A stretch of DNA of 64,000 bases from Mycobacterium sp. GA-1285 (GCF_001499905.1 NZ_LQIS01000023.1:124001-188000); one strand, 5' to 3'. Counted from the first letter of the stretch, positions 18,083 to 27,510 are shown. Notes: a model not told the origin generated them from the sequence alone. Numbers and translations are program-made.

Positions 18083-18489
18083 CCTACGTGCGCTCGCTCG
18101 TCGCGCCGTTGGCGGTCGCCACCGCCGCGGTGGGCGGGTGCGCGGCCATCTGGCTGGCCGACCCCACCGTGCCCGGCGGGATACTGCCGGTGTGCCCGAC
18201 CAAGGCGCTGCTCGGCATCGACTGCCCGGGGTGCGGGAGCTTGCGGATGGTCTACTCCCTGCTGCATCTCGACGTTCCCGCAGCAGTCCGGTTCAACGCG
18301 CTCGGCGTGCTCGCGTTGGCCTTGCTGCTGTGGGCGTACGGGACCTGGGTCTACGGGTCCGTTGTAGGCAGGCGGGCGCGCAGTTGGCAGCATCTGCGGT
18401 GGTCGGCCCCGGTGGCGGTGGTACTGACCGTGGCGTGGTTCGTGCTGCGCAACTTGCCGTTTGAGCCCTTCACCGCGCTGCACGTCTGA
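18079..18489 (+). CDS. DUF2752 membrane protein
   Basis: A 136-residue membrane protein with three predicted helices and the DUF2752 core CPTKALLGIDCPGCGSLR, a Cys-rich motif followed by a helix and a polar turn. The GTG at 18079 overlaps the stop of the CD225 gene (GTGA), which indicates translational coupling; the frame is open further upstream but only as an antisense shadow of the HAD gene. The CD225-DUF2752 pair is often found together in actinobacteria. The function is not known. Confidence 0.85.
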   Translation: MTYVRSLVAPLAVATAAVGGCAAIWLADPTVPGGILPVCPTKALLGIDCPGCGSLRMVYSLLHLDVPAAVRFNALGVLALALLLWAYGTWVYGSVVGRRARSWQHLRWSAPVAVVLTVAWFVLRNLPFEPFTALHV

Positions 18490-18505
18490 CGTCGTCGCGG
18501 CCAAC

Positions 18506-18517
18506 TAGACTGACCGG
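18506..18517 (+). promoter_or_regulatory. Leaderless promoter of guaA
   Basis: TAGACT at 18506-18511, then 6 bases, then the GTG start at 18518, with no ribosome site in between. This is the typical mycobacterial leaderless arrangement. Confidence 0.55.
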
Positions 18518-20077
18518 GTGACATCAGGATCGCCCCGACCCGTACTGGTTGTCGACTTCGGAGCGCAGTATGCGCAGCTGATCGCCCGACGGGTCCGCGA
18601 GGCGCGGGTGTATTCCGAGGTGATCCCGCACACCGCCAGTGTCGAGGAGATCAAGGCGCGCGACCCTCAGGCGATCGTGCTCTCCGGGGGGCCGGCGAGT
18701 GTCTACGAGGACGGCGCACCGCAACTGAACCCGGAACTGTTCGACCTCGACGTACCGGTGTTCGGGATCTGCTACGGCTTTCAGGCGATGGCGCAGGTGC
18801 TCGGCGGTACCGTCGCGCGGACCGGAACGCGTGAATACGGTCGCACGGAGCTGAAAGTCACTGGCGGAGAACTACATTCGGACCTGCCATCCACTCAGCC
18901 GGTGTGGATGAGCCACGGCGACGCGGTCACCGAGGCGCCGGCCGGCTTCGAGGTGGTGGCCGCCAGCAGCGGTGCGCCGGTCGCGGCGTTCGAGCATCGC
19001 GACCGGCGACTGGCAGGCGTGCAGTACCACCCGGAGGTGATGCACACCCCGCACGGTCAGCAGGTGCTGAGCCGCTTCCTGCACGAGTTCGCCGGGATCG
19101 ACTCGACCTGGACACCGGCCAACATCGCCGACGCGCTCGTCGAGCAGGTGCGCGAGCAGATCGGTGAGGGGCGGGCCATCTGCGGACTGTCGGGTGGCGT
19201 CGACTCCGCGGTCGCCGCCGCGCTCGTGCAACGGGCTATCGGGGACCGGTTGACGTGTGTATTCGTCGATCACGGCCTGCTGCGGGCGGGGGAGCGGGCC
19301 CAGGTGCAGCGCGACTTCGTCGCCGCCACGCACGCCAACCTGGTCACCGTCGACGTCGCCGACCGGTTCCTCGAGGCGTTGTCGGGCGTGACGAATCCCG
19401 AAGGCAAACGCAAGATCATCGGACGGGAGTTCATCCGTGCATTCGACGGCGCGGTGGTCGACATCGTCGGCGACAGCGGCTCCGCGATCGAATTCCTCGT
19501 GCAGGGCACTCTCTATCCCGACGTCGTCGAGTCCGGCGGAGGGTCGGGCACCGCGAACATCAAGAGCCACCACAACGTCGGAGGCCTGCCTGACGACCTG
19601 AAGTTCACACTGGTGGAGCCACTGAGGTTGTTGTTCAAAGACGAGGTCCGGGCGGTGGGTCGCGAGCTCGGTCTGCCCGAGGAAATCGTTGCCCGCCAAC
19701 CGTTTCCGGGTCCCGGTCTGGCTATCCGGATCATCGGCGAGGTCACTGCCGCACGGTTGGAGACGCTGCGTCGCGCCGATGCGATCGCCCGTGAGGAACT
19801 GACCTCCGCCGGGCTCGACAACCAGATCTGGCAGTGCCCGGTCGTCCTGCTCGCCGACATCCGCTCGGTGGGGGTGCAGGGTGACGGCCGGACCTACGGA
19901 CACCCGATCGTGCTGCGCCCGGTTTCCAGCGAGGACGCGATGACCGCCGACTGGACGCGCGTACCGTACGAAGTCCTCGAACGCATCTCGACCCGCATCA
20001 CCAACGAGGTGGCGGAGGTCAACCGGGTGGTGCTGGACTTGACGAGTAAGCCGCCCGGCACCATCGAGTGGGAGTAG
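18518..20077 (+). CDS. guaA: GMP synthase (glutamine-hydrolysing)
   Basis: A 519-residue two-domain enzyme that aminates XMP to GMP. The N-terminal class I glutaminase has the nucleophile Cys85 in GICYG and the His/Glu pair in GVQYHPEV. The ATP pyrophosphatase has the P-loop SGGVDS (225-230), and the C-terminal dimerisation domain ends [11 protein letters not shown] as in the family. It completes the guanine branch begun by guaB2. The gene converges on the MerR gene with no space between the stop codons. Confidence 0.97.
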   Translation: MTSGSPRPVLVVDFGAQYAQLIARRVREARVYSEVIPHTASVEEIKARDPQAIVLSGGPASVYEDGAPQLNPELFDLDVPVFGICYGFQAMAQVLGGTVARTGTREYGRTELKVTGGELHSDLPSTQPVWMSHGDAVTEAPAGFEVVAASSGAPVAAFEHRDRRLAGVQYHPEVMHTPHGQQVLSRFLHEFAGIDSTWTPANIADALVEQVREQIGEGRAICGLSGGVDSAVAAALVQRAIGDRLTCVFVDHGLLRAGERAQVQRDFVAATHANLVTVDVADRFLEALSGVTNPEGKRKIIGREFIRAFDGAVVDIVGDSGSAIEFLVQGTLYPDVVESGGGSGTANIKSHHNVGGLPDDLKFTLVEPLRLLFKDEVRAVGRELGLPEEIVARQPFPGPGLAIRIIGEVTAARLETLRRADAIAREELTSAGLDNQIWQCPVVLLADIRSVGVQGDGRTYGHPIVLRPVSSEDAMTADWTRVPYEVLERISTRITNEVAEVNRVVLDLTSKPPGTIEWE

Positions 20078-20989
20078 TCAAGCCTCGGCCCCGTCGTCGC
20101 CGGGTGCTCGTTCGATGATGTCACCGAGGATCTGACCCACCACCGACTCGATCGTCGACTCGATGGAGAACGCCAGGGTCGCCGACACCGCTGAGACCGC
20201 CTGGGTGCGGAACCGCACCAGCATCGTGATCAGCTCGGCGATCTCGGTGTCCGGCGGCAGCGGGGCACCCGGATTGATCCGGTGCAGCACCTCGTCGACC
20301 CCGGCCTGTACGAGCATCCCGCTGATCTGATCGATGAGCGGGGCGATCCGGACATGCAGGTCGATCAGCTTGTCGGTGGCCACCCCGAACTGGCGGATGT
20401 CGTTGAACGCCTCGAGAAGCTTGGGCCGCACGATCACGGCCTCGCCGTCCTCGAGTCTGATCAAGCCGAGATCGACCATGCGGTCGAAGCCCGGGGCGTC
20501 GTCCACGAGCCGCTTGGCGTCGGCAACGCTCATGCGTTCGGGTTTTTCGGTCGCCCAGGTCCCGGCGATCGCCGACTCGAGCCCCAACAGGTCGCCGACG
20601 TCCTTGCCCTCTTCCCAGGCCGACAGCATCTCGTGCACGTGGGCGATGTTGTAGCCGCGGTCGAGCAGTGAGGTGATCAGCCGCAGCCGCGTCAGGTGCG
20701 TGTCGTTGAACAGCGCGACCCGGCCCACGCGCAGCGGCGGGTGCAACAGGCCGCGGTCTCGGTAAACCCGGATGTTGCGGGTGGTGGTGCCTGCCAGCCG
20801 TGCGAGTTCCTCGGTGCGGTACTCGCCGGACTCGCCCACGCCGTGGGGTTGGACGGCGGCGTGGAAGAGCTGCGACACCGCCGTCTCCACCACGTCACGC
20901 GATCCGCGGCGCACCCGTTTGGGTGCCCGACGGAGCCCGTTGAGAATTGCTGACATCGGCCCCGCCGGCCGCGGATCCCGTGACGTCAT
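20078..20989 (-). CDS. MerR family transcriptional regulator
   Basis: A 303-residue protein with an N-terminal MerR winged helix: YRTEELARLAGTTTRNIRVYRDRG (about 57-80), LLHPPLRVGRVALF and HLTRLRLITSLLDRGYNI. A long helical C-terminal region of unknown ligand specificity follows. There is no cysteine-based metal site. It starts 2 bases after the monooxygenase stop, so it belongs to that operon and probably controls it. ATG 20956 is an alternative start. Confidence 0.85.
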   Translation of the reverse strand: MTSRDPRPAGPMSAILNGLRRAPKRVRRGSRDVVETAVSQLFHAAVQPHGVGESGEYRTEELARLAGTTTRNIRVYRDRGLLHPPLRVGRVALFNDTHLTRLRLITSLLDRGYNIAHVHEMLSAWEEGKDVGDLLGLESAIAGTWATEKPERMSVADAKRLVDDAPGFDRMVDLGLIRLEDGEAVIVRPKLLEAFNDIRQFGVATDKLIDLHVRIAPLIDQISGMLVQAGVDEVLHRINPGAPLPPDTEIAELITMLVRFRTQAVSAVSATLAFSIESTIESVVGQILGDIIERAPGDDGAEA

Positions 20990-20990
20990 C

Positions 20991-22481
20991 TCATGCCGAC
21001 GTCGTCACCGCGGACAGGTGAGCGTCTCGCGTCACCGCGACGTAGTCGTCGAGCCGGAAGTCCCGCATCTGTCGAAGATACTGGGTGGCGAAACCCGGGT
21101 ACATCGACGCGTTGAACCCGTCGGGGGTGAGATACCAGCTGGTGCAGCCCGACATCCAGGTGGTCCTGGTCAGGCGTTTCTGCAGGCGTTCGTTGTAGCG
21201 CTGCTGGATGTCGCGGCGCACGTCGAGGTAGCGCAGGTTCTCATCGAAGATTGTCGTGATCACTCGTACCGTGTAGTCGAGTTGGCCCTCGACGTACACC
21301 AGGAGCGAGTTGTGCCCGGGGCCCGAGTTTGGTCCGGTCATGAAGAACAGGTTCGGATAGCCGTGGGCGTTGACGCTCTTGTACGCCTGCGCTCCGGCCG
21401 CCCACTCATGGCTCAATGAGCGCCCGCCGATTCCGGTGACCGGGTACGGCGGACCGGTCAGATGGACGTCGTAGCCGGTGGCGAACACCACGCAGTCGAG
21501 GTGGTGCTCCACGCCGTCGCTGGTCCGGATGCCGACCGGGCTCATGGTGGCGATCGGCCAGTCGATGAGCTTGCAGTTGTCGCGTTGCAGCGCGGGGTAG
21601 TAGTCGCTGGACATCAACATCCGTTTGCAACCGGGGGTGAAGTCGGGAGTGAGCTGGCGGCGCAGCCACGGGTCCTTGACCTGCAGCCGCAGATGCGCCT
21701 TGCCCAGCTGCGCCACCAGCCCGGTGAGCGGGGTGTCCCACACCAGGGCGGTCGCGGTGAGCTCGTGGCCCCAGAACAGCGCCTGGCGTGCGATGTCCTG
21801 TGCGACAGGTACTTTTGCGAACAGCGCCTTGGCGGCCGCCGGGGTGCCGATGTCCAGCCGCGGCATCACCCAGCCGGGCGTGCGCTGGAACACCTTGACG
21901 AACTCGGCCTGCTTCACCAGTTCGGGCACGATCTGCACGGCGCTGGCCCCGGTGCCGATGACGGCCACCCGCTTGCCGGTGAAGTCATAGTCGTGATCCC
22001 AGCGCGCGCTGTGGATCTTGTGTCCCTGGTAGGTGTCGAGACCGCGGACGTCGGGCCATCGGTGATCGGGCAGCGGCCCCGAAGCCAGCACCACGGTTCG
22101 TGCCGCGAAACGCTTGCCGCCCTTGGTCTTCACGGTCCAGGTGCCTTCGCCTGCGTCGAAATGCAAGCCGTTGACGTCCATCCCGAAGCGGATGCGCCGG
22201 CGTAGGTCGAAGTCGTCGACCAGTTGCTCGATGTGCCTGCGAATCTCGTCGCCGGGGGAGTAGGACCGCGACCAGTTCGGGTTCTTCACGAACGAGAAGG
22301 AGTACAGCAGCGACGGAATGTCGCACGTCACACCGGGATACGTGTTGTCGCGCCAGGTGCCTCCGACGCGGTCGCTGCGCTCCAGGATGATCACGTCGTC
22401 GACGCCGGCCTCGGTCAGTTTGATGGCAGCACCGATGCCGGTGAAGCCGGCGCCGACGATCAGCGTGTCGTGGGTCTGCAC
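20991..22481 (-). CDS. Flavin-containing monooxygenase, Baeyer-Villiger type
   Basis: A 496-residue FAD/NADPH enzyme. It has an FAD site at the N-terminus (LIVGAGFTGIGAA), an NADPH site (VAVIGTGASAVQIVPEL) and, between them, YQGHKIHSARWD, which fits the Baeyer-Villiger fingerprint FxGxxxHxxxW with Tyr in place of Phe. FATGYDVH follows later. Such enzymes insert oxygen into ketones to make esters. The GTG at 22481 is chosen because AAGGAG lies 6 bases upstream; the frame extends to 22508 but that would overlap the preceding gene. It lies between the diiron-like gene and a MerR regulator in one operon. Confidence 0.88.
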   Translation of the reverse strand: MQTHDTLIVGAGFTGIGAAIKLTEAGVDDVIILERSDRVGGTWRDNTYPGVTCDIPSLLYSFSFVKNPNWSRSYSPGDEIRRHIEQLVDDFDLRRRIRFGMDVNGLHFDAGEGTWTVKTKGGKRFAARTVVLASGPLPDHRWPDVRGLDTYQGHKIHSARWDHDYDFTGKRVAVIGTGASAVQIVPELVKQAEFVKVFQRTPGWVMPRLDIGTPAAAKALFAKVPVAQDIARQALFWGHELTATALVWDTPLTGLVAQLGKAHLRLQVKDPWLRRQLTPDFTPGCKRMLMSSDYYPALQRDNCKLIDWPIATMSPVGIRTSDGVEHHLDCVVFATGYDVHLTGPPYPVTGIGGRSLSHEWAAGAQAYKSVNAHGYPNLFFMTGPNSGPGHNSLLVYVEGQLDYTVRVITTIFDENLRYLDVRRDIQQRYNERLQKRLTRTTWMSGCTSWYLTPDGFNASMYPGFATQYLRQMRDFRLDDYVAVTRDAHLSAVTTSA

Positions 22482-22491
22482 GGAACGCTCC

Positions 22492-23424
22492 TTATGCCGC
22501 GGGCTCATGAGTCACTTCTTTGACCCAACTCGGCACCGACGGCAACAGCGCCCGGGGATACCGGTCGGAGAGCCACACCATGGAGTTGGCGAGCAGGTGG
22601 TAAGGGTGGCGCGGGTTGGTGACGACGCCGGCGTAACGCCGCAGGAACAGATAGGTCGGCACGCGTTTCGTGTGGCCGCCTCGGTCGCCGAGTTCCTTGA
22701 ATCGCTTCACGGCTCGGTAGAGCCGCTCGGGTTCCATGCCCATCGCGGTGATCTCATTGCGGATCCTGTTGATCAGCGGGGCGCCCGTGATCGCGCCGAT
22801 GATGAGACCGGGCGTCGCGTTGTGACCCACGAAGTCGATGAGCAGGCGCCGGATCTTGGCGTGCCCGATCATGTCCAGCACCTCGAAGTCGACCACGAGG
22901 TGGCGGGACTCGTCGTTGTTGATCTTCTCGAATACCTTGTGGCAGACGGGGTCGTGCACCTCGTCCAGTAGGAATTTGAGCAGCGCCCCGTCGAGGGCGA
23001 CCTCGAGCATGGGGATGACCGTGCCCAGCAGCGACAGCGGCATGTCGTCGGCCCAGCGATCCAACCAGTCGATGGCCAGCCGGATGTTGACATTGGGTTC
23101 GGGGACTTCGCCGTCCTCCAGCATGCCCCACCGGTTCATGAGCGCCAGTTCGGCATTGGCGTGCCGCTGTTCCTCGGCGTGGAAGTACCGGTAGATCTCG
23201 GCGATCGTCGGTGTCGGTGCTTTCTTGGCCAGCGCGGCGAAACCGCGCGCGCCGATGTTCTCGATCCAGCACAGGTCGGCCATGAAGGCTTTCAACTGCG
23301 GCCGCTGCTCATCGGTGATGAGTTCGGCCCCCGGTGCGTCCCAGTCGATGTCGGCCAAAGCCCACTGGCGGTCCTTGATCTTGGCCAGCATCGCATCCAT
23401 GTCGATTTTGGTCTGGGGGGCCAT
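22492..23424 (-). CDS. Ferritin-like diiron protein (predicted metal-dependent hydrolase family)
   Basis: A 310-residue helical protein with carboxylate/His motifs suited to a two-metal site: WIENIGARGF, FHAEEQRHANAEL, MLEVALDG and NNDESRHLVVDFEVLD. These fit a ferritin-like four-helix bundle with EXXH pairs. The family is often called metal-dependent hydrolase but has no proven reaction. AGGAGGATCCG gives a very strong ribosome site before ATG 23424. It precedes the Baeyer-Villiger monooxygenase in the operon, suggesting a joint oxidative step on a lipid or sterol-like substrate. The gene upstream is a decayed SDR. Confidence 0.8.
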   Translation of the reverse strand: MAPQTKIDMDAMLAKIKDRQWALADIDWDAPGAELITDEQRPQLKAFMADLCWIENIGARGFAALAKKAPTPTIAEIYRYFHAEEQRHANAELALMNRWGMLEDGEVPEPNVNIRLAIDWLDRWADDMPLSLLGTVIPMLEVALDGALLKFLLDEVHDPVCHKVFEKINNDESRHLVVDFEVLDMIGHAKIRRLLIDFVGHNATPGLIIGAITGAPLINRIRNEITAMGMEPERLYRAVKRFKELGDRGGHTKRVPTYLFLRRYAGVVTNPRHPYHLLANSMVWLSDRYPRALLPSVPSWVKEVTHEPAA

Positions 23425-23433
23425 CGGATCCTC

Positions 23434-23640
23434 CTAAGTTGTGACACGTTTGGTCAGCCCGGCGGCGCGGGTGTACACCGTCGGGGTGAAATGTTTTATG
23501 CCCCAGCCGATCCGAGCGTCGGGTTGTGGCATGCAATAGAGGCCGCCTCGGTCGAGAGTGTCAAGGCAAGTGCGGGCCGCACGCTGCGGGGAGAAACCGG
23601 TCCAACGCATCAAGCGATCTGCCAGCTGGGTGGACTTGGG
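23434..23640 (-). pseudogene. 3' remnant of a short-chain dehydrogenase
   Basis: Reading leftward to the TAG at 23434-23436, the frame encodes ADRLMRWTGFSPQRAAR, then GLYCMPQPDARIGWGIKHF and TPTVYTRAAGL. This looks like the C-terminal tail of mycobacterial SDR enzymes: helix, 'Y.LPQ.DA', a basic helix and 'YTR..G'. The Rossmann fold and the YxxxK site are missing, and the frame further upstream is unrelated. It ends 9 bases before the diiron gene, where the first gene of such an operon would sit. I infer a truncated SDR. Confidence 0.6.
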
Positions 23641-23886
23641 CGAAATCCTGCCTGCTTCCACGACAGCACACCCGACTTGCTCACGTTGTAAGCCGCCATA
23701 CCAGGAGCCGCGCCGAAGGCTGCGGAGGCAAGAGGGCTCTTCGTTGAGCACCGCTCAAGTGCAACACCAATTGGCGACATTTGTCAATGTCAACAATTCG
23801 CAATGGCGGGATAAACGCGTCGTCAACCTCTTCTGACCGACGGAACCCGCTTGACGCTGTCGGGGGGCGGGTGTTTACTCGAGGTA
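23641..23886. other. Spacer upstream of imuA' with no gene
   Basis: I see no supported gene between the SDR remnant and the LexA box. The sequence is AT-richer than the flanking genes and has no clear repeat. Confidence 0.4.
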
Positions 23887-23902
23887 TCGAACAAGTGTTC
23901 GA
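23887..23902 (+). promoter_or_regulatory. LexA (SOS) box of imuA'-imuB
   Basis: TCGAAC-AAGT-GTTCGA is a perfect match to the mycobacterial LexA operator consensus TCGAAC(N4)GTTCGA. It lies 36 bases before the imuA' start. Confidence 0.93.
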
Positions 23903-23938
23903 AAAACTACTGGGTCGGATGATGCGGGAGGTGCTGTT

Positions 23939-24613
23939 GTGACAGCCGCCGTGAGCCTGGATCGGCGTCAGCTTACCCGTGCTGAACAGGTGGAACACCT
24001 GCGACGCAAGATTGCGGCGGTATCCAGCAAAGTGGGCGATAGCCGTCGGGGGGCGGCGCCGACGAGCGAGCCGCTTCCGGAATCGGAAACTTTGCTGCCG
24101 GTGCCCGAATCGCTGGACGGAGTCCTGTCCGCGCCGTTGCCGCGCGGGACGGTGGCGGTGGTCTCGGGTGCCCGGTCGCTGCCGCTGAGCATGGTCGCGG
24201 CGGTGACTGCGGAGGGTGGGCACGCCGCGATCGTGGGTCAACCCGATGTCGGCCTGCTGGCGGCCGTGGAGATGGGCGCCGACCTGAGCCGGATCGCGGT
24301 CATCCCCGAACCAGGCTCCGATCCGGTCGAGGTCGCCGCCGTGCTGATGGACGGGATGGATCTGGTGGTGCTCGGCCTGGGTGGGCGGTCGGTCCCGGCC
24401 ACTCGCGCGCGGGCGGTGGTGGCCCGGGCCCGCCAGAAGGGTTGCACGCTGCTGGTCGTCGGTGGCGACTGGCAGGGTGCATCGGCCCGGTTGAAGGCCT
24501 CGGTGTGCGGCTACGAGATCACGGGGCAGGGACGTCCGGGATTCGGCCGCATCCGCCGAGTGCGGTTGGCCACCCGGGCCAGGGGGCGGTCCATCCGCGC
24601 GGTAGGCGGATGA
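23939..24613 (+). CDS. imuA': Mutasome accessory protein ImuA'
   Basis: A 224-residue protein with a RecA-like fold but no usable Walker A motif; the P-loop position reads [16 protein letters not shown]. It is required with ImuB and DnaE2 for damage-induced mutagenesis in mycobacteria and contacts ImuB. The GTG at 23939 follows GGGAGG. A perfect LexA box lies just upstream, and imuB starts directly after the stop codon, so the pair is an SOS operon. It corresponds to Rv3395c. Confidence 0.92.
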   Translation: MTAAVSLDRRQLTRAEQVEHLRRKIAAVSSKVGDSRRGAAPTSEPLPESETLLPVPESLDGVLSAPLPRGTVAVVSGARSLPLSMVAAVTAEGGHAAIVGQPDVGLLAAVEMGADLSRIAVIPEPGSDPVEVAAVLMDGMDLVVLGLGGRSVPATRARAVVARARQKGCTLLVVGGDWQGASARLKASVCGYEITGQGRPGFGRIRRVRLATRARGRSIRAVGG

Positions 24614-26206
24614 GTGGCGCGCGTTCTCGCCATCTGGTGTATGGACTGGCCGGCCGTCGCCGCGGCTGCCGCGGCCTGCCTGCCCCCGACCGCCCCGGTC
24701 GCGGTGACGCTGGCCAACCGGGTCGTCGCCTGTTCGGCATCGGCCCGATCGGCGGGAGTGCGACGCGGGTTGCGTCGTCGGGAAGCACAAGCGCGGTGCC
24801 CGGAATTGCATGTGGTCGCCGCCGATCCGGCGCGCGATGCCCGCCATTTCGAAAACGTCACGATCGCGGTGGATGACTTGGTGCCGCGTGCCGAGGTGCT
24901 GCGGCCGGGCCTGCTGGTGTTGCCGGTGCGGGGCGCGGCCCGCTACTTCGGATCCGAACAAGCCGCCGCGGAGCGCTTGGTCGACGCGGTGGCCGCCGCC
25001 GGCGCCGAATGTCAGGTGGGGGTCGCCGACCAGTTGCCCACTGCGGTCTTCGCCGCGCGGGCGGGACGGATCGTCGAGCCCGGACAGGACGCGCTGTTCC
25101 TGTCAGCGCTGTCGATCCGCCAATTGGCCACCGAGCCCAGCCTGGCCGCACCCGGTCGGGAAGACCTGGCAGACCTGCTGTGGCGCATGGGGATTCGCAA
25201 CATCGGACAGTTCGCTGCGCTGTCCCGCAGCGATGTGGCCTCGCGGTTCGGGGCCGACGCGGTGGCCGCGCACCAGTTCGCCCGAGGCGAGCCCACCCGT
25301 GGTCCGTCCGGGCGGGATCCCGAGCCCGAACTCGACGCCGTCATGGACTGTGATCCGCCGATCGACCGGGTGGACGCCGCCGCTTTCGCCGGACGGTCGC
25401 TGGCCGCCGACCTGCACCGCACCCTGGCCGCGTCCGGAGTGGGCTGCACCCGGCTGGCCATCCATGCCCGCACCGCCAACGGTGAAGAGCTGGAACGGGT
25501 TTGGCGTTGCGCCGAACCGCTGACCGAGGACGCCACCGCCGACCGGGTGCGCTGGCAGCTCGACGGCTGGCTGAACAGGCGCAACCCCGACGACCGGCCC
25601 ACCGCGCCCATCACGGTGATTCGGTTGCGCCCGGTGGAGGTGGTGTCGGCCGAGGCGCTGCAGCTGCCGCTGTGGGGTGGGGTGGGTGAAGAGAATCGGC
25701 TGCGCGCCCGCCGCGCACTGGTGCGCGTGCAGGGTCTGCTCGGACCGGAGGCGGTGCAGGTGCCGGTGCTCAGCGGTGGCCGGGGCCCCACCGAACGCAT
25801 CACGCTCACACCGCTGGGGGATGAGGCGGTGCCGCGCGCCGATCCCCGTCAGCCGTGGCCCGGCCGGCTGCCCGAACCGTCGCCGACCGTGCTGCTCGAC
25901 GATCCGGTCGAGTTGTTCGACGCCGACGATCGTCCGGTGCGGGTGACCGCCCGCGGCCTGTTCTCCGCCGACCCCGTGCGGTTGGACGCGCCGGGCAAGG
26001 CCGTCACGGCGGGCAGGTTGGCCTGGTGGGCGGGACCCTGGCCGGTCGACGAGCGGTGGTGGGATCCGGAAGGTCACACGGCCGGCCGCACCGCCCGCGC
26101 ACAGGTGCTGCTCGACGGTGGTTCCTCGCGCGACACCCGCCCGGGGCAGGCCCTGCTGCTGTGTTACCGGCAGCGGCGGTGGTACGTCGAAGGGATTTAT
26201 GAATGA
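24614..26206 (+). CDS. imuB: Catalytically dead Y-family polymerase ImuB
   Basis: A 530-residue Y-family polymerase relative acting as the adaptor of the mutasome. The N-terminal active site segment reads LAIWCMDWPAVA where real Y-family enzymes have the metal-binding DxDxFY(A/V), so polymerase activity is not expected. The beta-clamp motif QLPLWG is present at residues 350-355 and should tie the complex to the sliding clamp. A long C-terminal region binds partners in known ImuB. The GTG at 24614 abuts the imuA' TGA. It corresponds to Rv3394c. Confidence 0.93.
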   Translation: MARVLAIWCMDWPAVAAAAAACLPPTAPVAVTLANRVVACSASARSAGVRRGLRRREAQARCPELHVVAADPARDARHFENVTIAVDDLVPRAEVLRPGLLVLPVRGAARYFGSEQAAAERLVDAVAAAGAECQVGVADQLPTAVFAARAGRIVEPGQDALFLSALSIRQLATEPSLAAPGREDLADLLWRMGIRNIGQFAALSRSDVASRFGADAVAAHQFARGEPTRGPSGRDPEPELDAVMDCDPPIDRVDAAAFAGRSLAADLHRTLAASGVGCTRLAIHARTANGEELERVWRCAEPLTEDATADRVRWQLDGWLNRRNPDDRPTAPITVIRLRPVEVVSAEALQLPLWGGVGEENRLRARRALVRVQGLLGPEAVQVPVLSGGRGPTERITLTPLGDEAVPRADPRQPWPGRLPEPSPTVLLDDPVELFDADDRPVRVTARGLFSADPVRLDAPGKAVTAGRLAWWAGPWPVDERWWDPEGHTAGRTARAQVLLDGGSSRDTRPGQALLLCYRQRRWYVEGIYE

Positions 26207-26235
26207 CGATCGCTTGAAGGGGTATCCGCAGACCG

Positions 26236-26466
26236 ATGACCGCCATACCGCCAGACCCCGATCCGTCCGATACGCCGGACCTCGAGCCCGGCGGCGGCGT
26301 GCCGCCCGGCTCGACACCGCCCGACTCCGATCAGACCTCGGGCGTGGGTGCGGTGGAATCGCGGCCGCGGCACCGGTGGACGCCGACGGCCGTCGTAAGC
26401 GTCATCGCGATCGCGATCTTCCTGCTGCTGTTCCTGGCCGTCGTGGTGTCGGTGTTCGTCAGCTGA
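26236..26466 (+). CDS. DUF6480-like small membrane protein
   Basis: A 76-residue protein with an acidic, Pro/Asp/Gly-rich cytoplasmic head and one C-terminal membrane helix (WTPTAVVSVIAIAIFLLLFLA). The ATG at 26236 has AAGGGG about 14 bases upstream, slightly far. It resembles the small actinobacterial DUF6480 family (PDPDPSDTPDLEPGGGVPPGSTPP head). The gene overlaps the 3' end of the convergent nucleoside hydrolase by 8 bases. It may be cotranscribed with imuB. Function is unknown. Confidence 0.7.
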   Translation: MTAIPPDPDPSDTPDLEPGGGVPPGSTPPDSDQTSGVGAVESRPRHRWTPTAVVSVIAIAIFLLLFLAVVVSVFVS

Positions 26467-27496
26467 GCTTTGCGGCGAACGCACCGACGCGCGCGATGAA
26501 CCGGTCGAAGAACGCGCCCGGATCGACGTCGACTCCGATGAGCGCGTTGGGCTCCCGGCCCCATCGGTTGCTCCAGTCCGCGATGGTCATGCCGCGCGTC
26601 AGTGTGCCGGTCAACTCGACGTCGACGGTGGTCGGCCGGTACGTGACCAGGCCGGGGTCCAGCGCCACCGCCGCGGCCAACGGGTCGTGCAGATGTGCCA
26701 GATACCCCTCGCCCTGGTCGAAATGGAACTCGAAGTAGAACCGCATCGCGTCCTCGAGCACCGCGAGGAGCGCATTGTCCGATGCCGACCGGGTGCCACG
26801 ATCATCGGACACGCTCATCGCCACCGTCGTCGCGCCGGCTTCCTCCGCGAGCCGGTTCAACAGGGCAGGCGTCATCGCGATGTGTTCGGTCAGGTTCAGC
26901 CCCAACACAATTGGAAGGTGAGCGGGCTTCTCGGCCTCCCACGCGCCTGTCCACTTGGTGAACACCTCGGCGGCGGCTTCCGGGTCCACGCTGATGTTCC
27001 ACTCGGCGACGGGGGTCGTGTTACCGCGGTAGTCGAACGCGCCACCCATGATCACCAGCCGACGCAGAAGTGTCGGGAGAGCCGGTTCCGCGCGCAGCGC
27101 CAGCGCCAGGTTGGTCAGCGGGCCGACGGCGATCGCGACCAGATCACCCGGATGTGCGTGAGCGGCGCGCACCCACGCCTCCGCGGCGCCGTACTCGGTG
27201 AGCCGGCGCTCGGAGGCCGGCAGCTGTGCATACCCCATCCCTTCGGGACCGTGGGTGTCCTCCGCCGTGCGCAACGGTGAGCTGACGGGCTGCTCGGACC
27301 CTTTCGACACGGGGATGTCCGGCATCCGGCACAGGTCCAGCAGACCGAGATTGTTGCGGCAAACCTGTTGCACCGGAACGTTTCCCGCCGTCGATGCGAT
27401 ACCGACCACCTCGGCGTCGTCGCTGGCGAACAGGTAGGCCAACGCCATCGCGTCGTCGACGCCGGTGTCGACGTCGACGAAGACGGGCTGGCTCAC
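26459..27496 (-). CDS. iunH: Inosine-uridine preferring nucleoside hydrolase
   Basis: A 345-residue nucleoside N-ribohydrolase. The N-terminal DVDTGVDDAMAL is the calcium-binding DTDxGxDDxxA motif, followed by AIGPLTNLALAL-like VAIAVGPLTNLALAL, MGGAF and the substrate region PVAEWNISVDPEAA. It cleaves ribonucleosides to base and ribose for salvage. The start is GTG at 27496. It lies in the same place as Rv3393, between imuB and acrA1. It is cytoplasmic; no signal peptide is seen. Confidence 0.92.
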   Translation of the reverse strand: MSQPVFVDVDTGVDDAMALAYLFASDDAEVVGIASTAGNVPVQQVCRNNLGLLDLCRMPDIPVSKGSEQPVSSPLRTAEDTHGPEGMGYAQLPASERRLTEYGAAEAWVRAAHAHPGDLVAIAVGPLTNLALALRAEPALPTLLRRLVIMGGAFDYRGNTTPVAEWNISVDPEAAAEVFTKWTGAWEAEKPAHLPIVLGLNLTEHIAMTPALLNRLAEEAGATTVAMSVSDDRGTRSASDNALLAVLEDAMRFYFEFHFDQGEGYLAHLHDPLAAAVALDPGLVTYRPTTVDVELTGTLTRGMTIADWSNRWGREPNALIGVDVDPGAFFDRFIARVGAFAAKLS

Positions 27497-27510
27497 CTCG
27501 CCAACGTTAG

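Noticed and set aside
23434-23751. Complete 105-codon gene upstream of the diiron gene
   Set aside because: Only the C-terminal two thirds look like an SDR tail; the N-terminal third is unrelated and no ribosome site precedes the ATG.
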